Part shown: piece after piece, positions 1-9,976 of the stretch
Position numbering within the stretch: the first letter of the stretch is position 1
Layout: the number at the start of each line of letters is the position of its first letter
NCBI RefSeq assembly: GCF_036669915.1
Contig: NC_089315.1
Coordinates: forward strand, 12,295,255-12,359,254
Length of the DNA stretch: 64,000 nucleotides
Source of the DNA: Pocillopora verrucosa
Taxonomy: Eukaryota; Cnidaria; Anthozoa; Scleractinia; Pocilloporidae
Direction: 5' to 3'
The notes under the pieces: generated by a model
The model's database searches: none
Told to the model about the DNA's origin: nothing
The model's input: only the letters and a program-made list of their open reading frames with translations
Translations under genes and position numbers: made by a program

Positions 1-2260
1 GAAAGGAAAATGATAATTATCGCAACCAGAATTTATTTTATCTTTTTGCAGCAGGGCCGTATGTTTAAACATTTCCCAACCAGTTCCTCGCTTGATACTA
101 ATATGAACAAGGCGGAAGGGAAAAAACCTTGCTAAAAATAGTCTATCTGTGAAAATGTCACATTGTGATAATTTTCATCGGGTAATCCAGCATAAACCGA
201 TTGCTTCCTCCTTATTCACTCAACCTTTGGTCACTAAGCTCCTGAAAGTGTTTTTCTAATCCTCTTCAACGCTACAAAAATTATGTTATATCAGTAGCCA
301 CATGCAGTCTTTTAAAATGATCTCAGTTGCAATCAACAAAGGTGCTGCATACACTTTCAGAGTACTGGCAAGTACTTGTTTTGTGCTTATCAGTGTTAAG
401 TTTTTTACCTGAGGTTTTGTTTCTCAGAAACATTTATTACTAAATGAAAGCAATTTTGTGATAATTTGAAAGTGTACATCGTATTATGGTCATCATTGAT
501 CTGCACCAAATAAACTCAATTGCTGAATTTATACATCCCTTTGGTACTCCTCTCAAAACAGACGACTAAGTGGACTTCTGAAGAATCCTTTAAGGGTTCA
601 CTAAATGCTCTCTACCCACGCTACTCACAGTTTCCTAATGAAGGTCAAGTACCACGGACTATTTCCCTTCTTTAACAAACACACAGTACATTGTTCTCGA
701 TAAAAACCAGCGCTCTTTTAAAAAATGATTGATCTAAACTTTGTGTATCAGACGAATGAAAAACCAAACGGCTATAGCTAATAAGCGTTTATTACATAAG
801 CAAAGGGTGTTTAATTTGTGTTAGACCCTCTTGTTTGCTTTGAACACGTAATTCCATGACAATGTGATATTTGAATTGGTAATTTATTTTACCGCTGTGC
901 CAAATGAAGTTTTGCGAGACGTACAATATCGATATAAAAAATAGATCTGACAATCTGAGAAATTCCAAAATGTTTTGATAATTAATTATATTGGGTTTTG
1001 CTTCCTTCCGCGGTTTGTTAAGTGTTGTGAATGATTTCTATGTTTAGGGAGAAGGGTTATACTTATTTCTCTTCGAGGTGCGAATTATTAACGGCAAAGC
1101 ATATTGAAGTGGAAACAATATTTAAACCTGAAATGTAAAAATTTGGAGGCTATGGAATACAACATTTTGAACTGTCACAGGTCAAACAGCCAAAGTAGTG
1201 TTCGATAGATTTACAAAACAAACTGTAACATTTACGGTCTCTATTCCCGTGAGATCCCTGGGTTTTATTTTTTAATCATTGTTTGTGCTATTGTAATTTG
1301 AGTTATAAATAATCTGTCTACTTCTGTTCATTCGCCGTTCACGTAAAATTGCTTTTTGACTATCACAACATCACTTTTACTAACTTCCCATTCTGTGATG
1401 AAACTCTACCCTATTAAAATGCTTGCAAGCGAACGCGGCGAAGCAACTTACCAAATACCACACTTTATTAAACCCTAAAGCCTCGATATGCCTACATTTT
1501 ATGGTTGCGTATTTAATTTTTAATGAAATAGGAAATGAGAGTAAATCGGATTTGCTTGAATAGGCATCGACCACGCGTCCTCATCATGGCTGTGTCATGT
1601 TTCATTTGCTTGTTTACTTCATTTGAATTTAAATAACGATTGCGTGGTTCTTATAAAATCGAATCCATTTATCTCATTGTTTTTTCCCATCACGTTCAGG
1701 TTGATTCTTTTTCACGACCGGGCTTTCTCTCTACCTTTGGAATACATTGTTCAATGCGTCTCTGTGAATTGAATGCGTGCTCTGTTCATTTTGTCCGATA
1801 TTCTTGTTACGCCTGAAGTGAATGTTCTTAAGTCTTATCAAAATAACTCGTTCTTAACCATTCGAATCTGAAACTGCCATTTTAAAGACATATTTCCCCA
1901 ATTTTAACCAATCAGCGCCTAAACTGAAACAATTGGGCCCAAAATAAAAAGTGCTGACCAAGAACTGTCAAATTTTGGTCTAAATTCGGTAATATTGTGC
2001 TAAAAATATCACGCTTGACAGCTCTAAACTTAGCTGGTGAAATGCGTGGGATGTAGGAAACAGTTTTAATGATAATGCTGGAAAATTAAGCGTGAACTAG
2101 GGGAATCTAACGAGATCTTAGCCAGTACTGTGACTTTTATTTACCAAACACTGGCATAAACACATTTTCTAACAAATGTAAAACGTTTCCAGCCTGTAGA
2201 AAGGTGGTTTTTTTTCACAATGCACTCCACGACTAATACTTAACTATTTGTCCCGCTTGG
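1..2260. other. intergenic, no gene seen
   Basis: AT-rich sequence with only short, unconvincing open frames on both strands. There is an isolated CCAAT motif near 1908, but no reading frame or repeat that I can support. Confidence 0.6.
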
Positions 2261-2305
2261 CAAACAACTATCTTTCAGGTGTCTTCAAATCAGCCAATCG
2301 TATTG
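2261..2305 (+). promoter_or_regulatory. conserved promoter block with CCAAT box, small membrane gene I
   Basis: This 45-bp block starts with CAAACAAC and ends with the 25-bp core GTCTTCAAATCAGCCAATCR plus TATTG. It recurs at 6721-6765 upstream of the paralogous gene. It starts 222 bp before the ATG here and 223 bp before it there, so sequence and spacing are both kept while the flanks differ. The CCAAT pentamer is at 2294-2298. The seen fact is the conservation; a role as an NF-Y type promoter element is inference. Confidence 0.6.
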
Positions 2306-2482
2306 TCGTATTTTGGGAGGAAATAAACGACACGCTCAGATAAGCAGTTGTCCTTTGTCAGAGTGATAATTCGTGACAAAGGGACAATCTAGGCCGGCCT
2401 GAAACAAGAACGCGTGAATCAAACATAACAGTTCAAGATTAGTGTCCATTTTTACAAGGAAAGTGTTACAATTTAAACCAAA

Positions 2483-2689
2483 ATGTTTTCTTTCGTTTTC
2501 AACTTTGAGATCAACCTCAAAGACGCTTTGGAAACACCAGCGTTGATCGCTATTTTAGTGTTTGTGGTCATCTTTGCGGTAAAGCAGCGAAATCGTAGGC
2601 GTACTAGGCTGTTCATGGATAAACGCCTTAATACAAGTGCTTGTTGCTCAAAACCGATTCCTGTGGAGAATGAGGAAAAAAGTGGGAAC
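2483..2689 (+). CDS. small single-pass membrane protein I, exon 1
   Basis: First exon of a two-exon gene whose spliced product would be 143 residues. It is exactly 69 codons long and ends in phase 0 at a GTAAGT donor (2690). The N-terminus is short, followed by a hydrophobic segment at about residues 17-34 and then K-Q-R-N-R-R-R-T-R, so an N-outside, C-inside single-pass topology is likely. The rest of the exon is a polar cytoplasmic stretch with C54-C55 and an acidic end. The frame stays open 65 codons into the intron, so an unspliced 134-residue product is conceivable. The spliced model is preferred because the paralogue at 6944-7979 has the same exon length, phase and exon 2 motif. Family not recognised; no function is assigned. 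Confidence 0.7.
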
Positions 2690-3251
2690 GTAAGTGTTAA
2701 CTTGAAAAGTTACGCAGCTCGTTTTTTTCTTCTTCTGAGAAAGTTCACATTCTTACTAAGAGCTTGCAAGAGTCTTGTGAAGCGTCCATCAAGAAATTTC
2801 CAAAATCTGTGCAATAATACACTGTTCTTGGAACCACACATTTCCAGGTATAAAAACTACGAGATTTTAGTATTATATCGAGAGTAAACCCACTGTCTGT
2901 TCTTATCACTTGTTTGCGGGTTAATGTATTGATTTTGAGCGGCGAAGTAACTGATAACTCAATTGCGAGGGATAATTAGGCCACAGGCGGCTCTAGAAAC
3001 TTCCAGTGAAAGAATTCTGCGGATTAATCTCCCTCGGATCAAGTTTAGTTTACTGCAAGGATATTTTAATTCTATTTTAAGTTTTGGTCCGTTTTCTATG
3101 GACGAATGATACCTGTAATATGAAAGTTACAAAACTGGTCATTTCCAAGTAAATCCTATTCAAATGTACGATAGACTCAGGGTCCGCGCCACAAACTTGA
3201 ATTTTTAGTGGGAGGCTAAAGACGAACGCATAAGCTACAGCCAACAAGGCA

Positions 3252-3327
3252 GGGGGATGGGGGGATGCTAAGCAGGCCCCCTTTTTTTTTTCAAAACAAA
3301 TTGGGGGGGAGGGGGGGCAAGGCCCCC
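3252..3327. other. G-tract and C-tract rich patch inside intron
   Basis: Four G runs of five to seven bases lie in about 75 bp, split by a C run and a T run. It stands out against the AT-rich surroundings and lies in the intron of small membrane gene I. It could fold as a G-quadruplex or a G/C hairpin, or be low-complexity slippage; sequence alone does not decide. Confidence 0.5.
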
Positions 3328-3639
3328 AGCTCCTCCTTCTGTGCGGTACCTGAGTCGGGGGTTGAACAAACACGCATGCTCACCAGCACTCCGGCTTGAT
3401 TGCTTCTTCATTTTAGCCCGTTGAATTTATCTATCCAGTCTTTCCTTCCTATTTGGCATGTTGCTGTTTAAAGGTTACCTGACTAATGTAAATTTCTCAA
3501 CGCTTCACTAATTTCCTTGTGGCGGAATTTATTAAACAGTCGTGTTGCTGCTCCATCAAAAGAAAAACCATTTTGCTTAGCTTCCATATGGTCATCTTTC
3601 TGAGTTTTAAATGCCGACTTTCTCTCTTTACTTTTTAAG

Positions 3640-3864
3640 AATTCACCATGGTCTGGAATTATGACAGCTGACGATACAGAGCTTCAGGAAATTAATATTT
3701 TTAATGACGAACAGAGGAGAATTTCCCAAGAACACACACTCGCTGAGCACTATCATGACCATCCAAAAAGTCAAGAAGAAAGGAAGAAGTTCTCTGTGGA
3801 AAAGTCGTCCGTGCTGCCTTATTACGAAAAAAAGAAGTTCAGTATTTTAAGCAAATTGCTTTAA
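3640..3864 (+). CDS. small single-pass membrane protein I, exon 2 (terminal)
   Basis: Terminal exon after a pyrimidine-rich acceptor ending TTTTTAAG at 3639. It reads in phase 0 directly from exon 1 and encodes 74 residues beginning N-S-P-W and ending S-K-L-L before TAA. It is hydrophilic and rich in E, K, H and Q, fitting a cytosolic tail. The motif L-Q-E-I-N-I followed by a polar stretch and I-S-Q-E matches L-K-E-I-N-I ... I-S-E-D in the paralogue's exon 2 (7821-7979), which is the best evidence that this exon is real. The intron is 950 bp. Confidence 0.65.
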   Translation, partial: NSPWSGIMTADDTELQEINIFNDEQRRISQEHTLAEHYHDHPKSQEERKKFSVEKSSVLPYYEKKKFSILSKLL

Positions 3865-4092
3865 TAACATGTGAAAAACTTCAGATATTTAGAACTCTTT
3901 CGATTTCTCAAGCTAAGCGAGAGTAACTTTCTTGTAAACTAATCAAACATTTGTAAAATATTTGATGTAAGATTTGATCCGACAGAAGATTTACTATTGT
4001 TCCTCGATTAGGTCGAGGGAACTTTATCAAACAGTAAATCCTCTCTATTGCTGATGCATCCTGGAAACCATAGTCGAATACTGATTCAATTT

Positions 4093-4195
4093 TTAGATTA
4101 GTCTTTTAACTTTAGACTCGAAGGCATGGTAGTCAGTTTTAACTATTAGATTGGCCTTATAACTTAAGAATCGAAGGCATAGTAGTCAGATTTTA
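4093..4195. repeat. two-copy imperfect tandem repeat, 53-bp period
   Basis: Copies at 4093-4145 and 4146-4195 share TTAGATT, a run of CTTATAACTT type, TCGAAGGCAT and GTAGTCAG with scattered changes. It lies just downstream of the terminal exon of small membrane gene I. No function is apparent. Confidence 0.75.
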
Positions 4196-6720
4196 TAATC
4201 TATAGTTTCCGACGTGTGGTTTGTTTGGGTAATATAATCCACGTGAACACGACGTGGTGGAGAAGTATCAGAAAAAGTATTCACGTCAGTTGAAACTCCT
4301 GTGGTGTTTAAGAATCAGGACCCAAATTCAATTACGCACTGCTGACAGGTGCAGCGATATATACTATCGAGAGAAAATGAAACGAAAGTGCGATTTGTGG
4401 TTGAATTTTATCTTAAGATCTTGTTAAATGGCCCAAAGAATGTCATCGCACTTTCCTATCTTTAGAGGCAAACTGAGTCGCATTATCTTGTGAGTGGGTG
4501 ATACTCTCCTGCCGCGAACATGCTTCGTAAAAAAGTTGTTGATTGTCATTGTTTTCGATGTCGATAGCCTTTGAGAACACGGTGTGACGCTTTTTAACGT
4601 TGCATCACATCTCAAAATAATCACACAGAAAGTAATAACAAATTAAATGGAAGCCAAAAATTAATATTCTTCTCTTTTTTCCATTTACCGTCGAGGCACC
4701 AGGCTTAGAATTTCATAAATTCTTTTCGAGACAGGAGGAAAATGTCCGTGAGTAATTCAGATGATATTTAGCCGATGTTTGCATCTTTAAATTTACCGAA
4801 CAGCAAATAGAAAGTATAAAATTGTTACCACATGTCTCGTAAATTTCAAATTTGGTACAATAGTAGGGTGGTTTTAATTCTTGGTAGTTGAAATCTCGGA
4901 AGAGGGATAACAAGCTAACCGCTTTGGAAACTGAAATATACTATGACACGTATGCCGTTTAATTAAGAAGTTATGAACCCTGTAATTATTATGCTGAAAA
5001 GAAATCCAAAATTGTACTTTTTTATTCTCGCAACCGACCGATCAAATGTGCAATAAAGACACTGTTGAATTGATTATTGGCTTATAGCCAGCCTTGAAGG
5101 AAAATGTGCAAACGTAAGATACTCTACCTGTGCGAAGACTTTATTTTTCCTTTTTTTTACCACAGCTCTCGTGATCTGTCAACAGATTATTATTCATCTA
5201 TACATTCCGTTTCTTGCGGCTGGATACCACTCTTTCTACCGTACATCAATTGTACAGTCGAAAACATGCAACACGCATGAACCATATGGAACGTCAAGTT
5301 CATGAAATAATAATTTTTTACCAAAGCTGAACAAGCTGATCATGTATAAGGTGCATGGGTTTAGTTTGGCCAAACTTTCAGATAACGATCGACTACAAAG
5401 TATTAGTCTCTCTTGACATATCCAGCATATCTAGCTCTTAAACTAATAACCCTAAGCAATTATTTCAGGATAACGATGAAATTACCGAGACGTTGATGTT
5501 TTAGAAAAAACCCGATGCGGTTTAAATGAACGGCAACTCACAAAAATTGACTATCGCTGTTTCAACGAATTGTGTGATGTTAAACGATCGATCTTTCCGT
5601 GAATAAATGTTTCCTCTTTTCTTGTTCGACGTAGAATTTAAGAAAAAATAGTAGGCAAAATACGAGAGAAATTGATCCACTCCAATTTGCGGTAAAACCT
5701 CCGCTGGCAGTCGTTCGCGAGAAATAAAAACTATACTCGTAAGAAAGGCCTTATCGCATCTGTCTTCCCCAGTCCTCTGCGGCCAACTAACTGTTTGCCT
5801 GTGTTTCTACGCAACGTCACGTCTCTGAAAGCTATCAACATGAACAGAGCATTTTTAATCGCTTTTGACAAAGCCAAGGTCGCATGGAAGAACAACTGCT
5901 GTTTGTAAACACTGATGTTTTTTTGCAAAATTTTTGAGCGGCAAATGATAGTTTGACATGATAATTTATTTTACTCCATTGGAGTAAAAATGGGAACAGG
6001 CTTTAACAGAAAAGATTAAAAGCATAGTTGCACAATTAAGCAAATCATGTCATATATGTTAGGTCTGCTCTCCTGACTGGTTTATGCAAATGCTGATTTT
6101 CATCTTTTCGTTTGATGTTTTATTTTTGAGCTGTACAGAATATTATCGCTCCAAGCGATTTCGCCTTTGTAAAAAGTTGATATTAGTGATCGATTTATGG
6201 CAAATTTAACATTTTGTATTATCCCTATTATTGATCTTTGTAAATACAGGAAATTATCTCCAACCATCCCATCGCCTTCCAAAGTAGAAAACACGATATC
6301 GATTTTATAAGATGTCTTCCCGAAATAATCGAGATTATTTACATTTTTTGAATACTGAAAATTCCCCAGCCAATTAGGTTATAACTTGGATAAATAAAGA
6401 GAAGGCGCTAAAAAACGCACGGTAAGGGTTTTCAGAAACTGGCTCTAAATTTAGAAACATTTTCCTAAAAATACACCTTTGTGTACTAAAAATAGTCCGT
6501 AATAGCGCGTGGAGTGTTGATTCAAGTTTGCGTTGGTGGTGCTTTTGAAATGGAAAAGAGCTTGAAATGAGAGAAGTCTTGTATCGTGTCGAGTTCCATT
6601 CGAATAACTTTCATTTCTTACACCGCTTTTTTTCCTAGTTAAGTGGAAAATTCATTGATTATTGTTTTAGTCACTTTTGACCGTATTTCGCTCATAAAAC
6701 ACACGATTTTATTCTCAGGT
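4196..6720. other. intergenic, no gene seen
   Basis: About 2.5 kb of AT-rich sequence between the two small membrane protein genes. The open frames present are short (65 codons or fewer) and resemble no domain I know. No repeat or RNA gene was seen. Confidence 0.55.
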
Positions 6721-6765
6721 CAAACAACCAACTCGCAGATGTCTTCAAATCAGCCAATCATATTG
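6721..6765 (+). promoter_or_regulatory. conserved promoter block with CCAAT box, small membrane gene II
   Basis: Second copy of the 45-bp block at 2261-2305; the 25-bp core differs by one base. CCAAT is at 6754-6758, and the block begins 223 bp upstream of the ATG at 6944. Duplication of promoter and gene together, with retention of only this block, suggests selection on it. Confidence 0.6.
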
Positions 6766-6943
6766 AAGATAGTTTAGGAAATTGACTGATAAAGCCAAAT
6801 AAGAACAGTTTTTTTTTGTCAGAATCTTAATTCTGAAAATGAGAAGCATACATTTGAATGAAAGACTTAAGTTGGAAACTTAGTTAATCAAACTCAAGAA
6901 AAGAATTCAGTTTCACTCGCCAGCCGTAGAACTGAGAAAAAAT

Positions 6944-7150
6944 ATGTCCTGTTCTGTTACCATCACCTTTGAACTTCAGTACAAAAGCGCTTTTGAAGCA
7001 ACAAGCTTGCTCGCGGGATTTTTGGCTGTTGCTGTTTTCGTGGTAATTTATGGCTGTAGTTCATTGTCCAAGGCGCTCGATTTTAAAGCATTTGATCCTT
7101 GTTACGACAGAAAACCCACTCAGGAGGAAAATCGAGAGGAAAACAAAAAG
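6944..7150 (+). CDS. small single-pass membrane protein II, exon 1
   Basis: First exon of the paralogue of the gene at 2483-3864; the spliced product would be 121 residues. Exon 1 is again exactly 69 codons and ends in phase 0, here at AAAAAG|GTACCC. It has a short N-terminus, a hydrophobic segment at about residues 19-38 containing G25, and a polar tail ending E-E-N-R-E-E-N-K-K, which corresponds to E-N-E-E-K-S-G-N in gene I. The shared pattern is F-x-F/L-x-x-x-x-x-A-x-E-x-x before the membrane helix. The N-terminus is probably outside. Family not recognised. The donor GTACCC is weaker than in gene I. Confidence 0.65.
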
Positions 7151-7577
7151 GTACCCATAAGAAATTTTTATTGACTAGAATCCCCTTTAATCGACCATTG
7201 TTTGCTTCTTCGATGAGTCTGTTTTTGTTTTTGTATTTTTTTTTTTTTTTTTGCTGATGCAGCAGATAACCTGCTTAGAGGGAAGAATGTATCAAATACT
7301 GTACTTTTTTATGGTGGCTCTATCTTGGTGATTGCGTATTTTTCTAACCTAGTGATATGAATGAAGGGACATGATAAATTTGTGCAAAAAGGACTTGGCA
7401 ACAAAAAACGGCTTCGGAGCAGTTTGTACAAATTTTAATCTTTACCAGTGAAAAATAAGTTGTGAGTGATTTTTGTTTGGGAAAAAAACTAAAAAAATCG
7501 ACGATCGATGATCGATGTAGAAATAAGCCGCTTACTAAATGTCGTATTTGCCTTTTTGTTTAGCACATACTTTTTCA

Positions 7578-7789
7578 CCTTTCCACTCCTGAGATCTCAA
7601 CAATAATTCTCCCTACTGCATGTCTGCCACACATTTCTTACTTTGTCAATTAAAAGATCAAATGATATCTCATAGCTGGTATGTTCTTCTTTTTCTTATC
7701 ACCCTTTTGCATAATAGTGTATTGATATTGAAAGCTCAAATTAGTTTCAAGTCACATTATCACTTTGGGGAGTTAAACTTTCAACCGTG
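7578..7789. mobile_element. MITE-like repeat inside intron
   Basis: About 212 bp, related over its length to 54821-55034; both contain AGATCTCA, AATTCTCC and TACTG followed by CTGCCA. It lies in the intron of small membrane gene II. It has no coding capacity and poorly preserved ends. I recall similar short elements as abundant in coral genomes; the assignment to a MITE class is inference. Confidence 0.5.
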
Positions 7790-7820
7790 ACGTATATCGT
7801 TCCTTCTTTCTTCTCTTAAG

Positions 7821-7979
7821 ACTTCATCATGTCGAATAACTACGACCTTCCCTGCTGGACTCAAAGAAATAAATATCGAAAACAAAAGCCAAGAAAGTAT
7901 TTCCGAAGATTACAATCGCCTTTGGAGAGAAAGCATGGTCAGCCTCGGAAGTAACAGAAATCCATTTCTACCTGTCTGA
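7821..7979 (+). CDS. small single-pass membrane protein II, exon 2 (terminal)
   Basis: Terminal exon following a strong acceptor (TTCTTTCTTCTCTTAAG, AG at 7819-7820). It reads in phase 0 from the exon ending at 7150 and encodes 52 residues ending L-P-V before TGA at 7977-7979. The motif L-K-E-I-N-I with I-S-E-D eleven residues later aligns with L-Q-E-I-N-I and I-S-Q-E in exon 2 of gene I. The frame has no internal ATG near its start, so it is easily missed unless the splice is modelled. The tail is shorter than in gene I and lacks its lysine-rich end. Confidence 0.62.
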   Translation, partial: TSSCRITTTFPAGLKEINIENKSQESISEDYNRLWRESMVSLGSNRNPFLPV

Positions 7980-8884
7980 TATACAAAAGCTGAAACTCTT
8001 TCATCGCGTGCTTACAAAACCTTCAGGGATTCAACCTCACTTAAGCAATGACTTTAAAATTGTATACTTAATCGTTGTAAATTAACGCTTCGTGGTGAAC
8101 TAACAGTCTAAAATGTTTTGTATGAGATGTAACATTTTTAATTAAAATCAAGCTAAAAATGACGGACAGTTTAGTTAGTGGCATTAGCACCGTAAGAACA
8201 TTTTCTTTTTTCAGTTTGGGGTCTGTGTCCTATAAACGTTTTGGCCACCCGAATTTAGTTTTTTGAGTACAGTTTACGACGAAAGAAAAAAACAAAGGAG
8301 GATCTAAAAAGGTTCTGAACATCTCCCATAAGAAGCTTCTTCCCAAACCAGTCTCTTGATGATACATGAAGTAGGTTTAAACATGGCTTTTATTCCAACG
8401 GCATGAAATTTAAATTTTTACTTTAAACATCTGGCTTAATCTCTTTAATAGTAATACATATACCTCGCGCATGGCGAAGTTTTTGTAAAAAAAAATGAGC
8501 AGAAGTCCCTTGGGTTATCCCCCTGAGAAAAATTCGCGGAACAAGATTGGCCATCTACTGATCCACCGGCGAATTCGGAAATAGCTTCACTGAGACTACC
8601 CAAAAAAAAAGGTTTACATGAGGAATAGGTTTCTTAGCTTGATCATTTCTTCCTACAAAAAATGTGAAGGACGCTTGTTATACATATGAACTAAACAAGT
8701 GGCCTTAATACACCTCTGAGATCTCTATCGCTTAATGACAGGACGTGGGAGTGCGCAGTTCATAGGTTTAGGGCTCAGTTCTTCATCAAGCACTCAAACG
8801 TTTTTCCTCCTCTCTCACTTGCGACAGAATGTGTTGCGTTCTTAAATATGTTTTGTTTGCTTTATTTGGCTAATTAGTTTGCTA
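7980..8884. other. intergenic, no gene seen
   Basis: AT-rich sequence 3' of small membrane gene II. No convincing frame, RNA gene or repeat was found. Confidence 0.5.
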
Positions 8885-9478
8885 TTAGGAAGGCAAACGA
8901 TCTAAGCCCAATGTAGTAATTCCAGCTGTTTTCACGAATAAATACCACATTCTAGAAAAAATTATGTTGCCATCAGTTCTTATTATATTGTCATTATTTC
9001 TATACCAAGAACGCTTTATTAGAGGCTTCAGATCTCCTACTAAATCAATTTTCGCGAGATTTAGAGTAGTTCTGATTCTCCCATCATTTTTAAGTAATAA
9101 AAAGGATGTCATCAAGCCTATTGAAGTTATGGGCATAAAAACAAATTGAAGGGCGTTTTTACGTGAACCATCAATAGGGAAAAGTAGCTAATGCCAATCA
9201 AGAGGACAACCATAGTTTCGCCAGCTAATACATTGGCTGTTTTTAATACCAATATCTTCTACTAAAGGAATCGTAGGGTAAACATAACTTGTATCATATT
9301 TGCCCCTTCGGGCCCAGTTAAACGATTTCTCTCCGTAGTTACTACTTTTCAAAAACTTTTTTGTCCGTTTGTGAATCTCTCTGGAAATGCCTTCCATGGC
9401 CAAAATCCATCCATACATATAGTATGTTATTTTGCGCCTTTCAGAACGTACCGATTGACGTTGCAGATGGCAACACAA
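8885..9478 (-). pseudogene. unidentified reading frame broken by one stop
   Basis: On the minus strand a single frame runs for nearly 200 codons from about 9478 to 8885, interrupted only by one TAG at 9188-9190. In such AT-rich DNA a frame this long with one stop is unlikely by chance. The first part is rich in W, Y, R and K with several Cys (C-I-S-W-R-N-Y-G-C); the second has a short hydrophobic stretch (F-V-F-M-P-I-T-S-I-G-L-M). There is no ATG at the upstream end, so it could be an internal exon, a decayed gene or transposon debris. I do not recognise the family. Confidence 0.35.
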
Positions 9479-9883
9479 ATAACGACAGCAACATAAATTT
9501 TATTATACTCTTATGGTAAACTTGGTTACGTGGTTCTTGGTCAACCTAGCGTCGCATTTTTATTATGTACGAAAGAAAACATGAATTTTTCTTTGTCAGC
9601 TCGCCCAGTTTGGAAACATCTTTACCTTCAAAGCCGGATTGAAGAGCCAGCTTTTCGTGTTTGAATTGTCAAGAAGTCACCTTGGAATAAATTAGGAAAT
9701 GATGTGATGTGGTTGTGATGAGCGGTTTTTTAAAACCCCTTCATTTTAGTTACCTCAAAGTTCAGCTGTAACGAAGTGTTGTCGTCAATGATATACAAAT
9801 TACTTGATATTTCATAGGTTTAGTAATAACTTGGGTAAAATTTAATTTAACAACTATTTGTACAGTGCGCGAAAATTGTCATT

Positions 9884-9893
9884 TTTATTTATT
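9884..9893 (-). promoter_or_regulatory. overlapping poly(A) signals for the GPCR at 9977-11077
   Basis: Two overlapping AATAAA hexamers on the minus strand lie about 85 bp past the GPCR stop codon, a plausible 3' end signal. Confidence 0.45.
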
Positions 9894-9976
9894 TTACTTG
9901 TTACCGGCCTCCGCAGTTTTCAAATAAGCTGTAAATCTTTTGAGACTCGGTTTTACCGCAAATGAACACAGCAATT

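Noticed and set aside
2690-2887. Unspliced reading of small membrane gene I (134 residues)
   Set aside because: The paralogue supports splicing at 2689. The extension past the donor has no counterpart there and looks like intron.
7500-7520. Short ATCGATG repeats in the intron of small membrane gene II
   Set aside because: Only two or three copies of a seven-base word; too short to call a feature.
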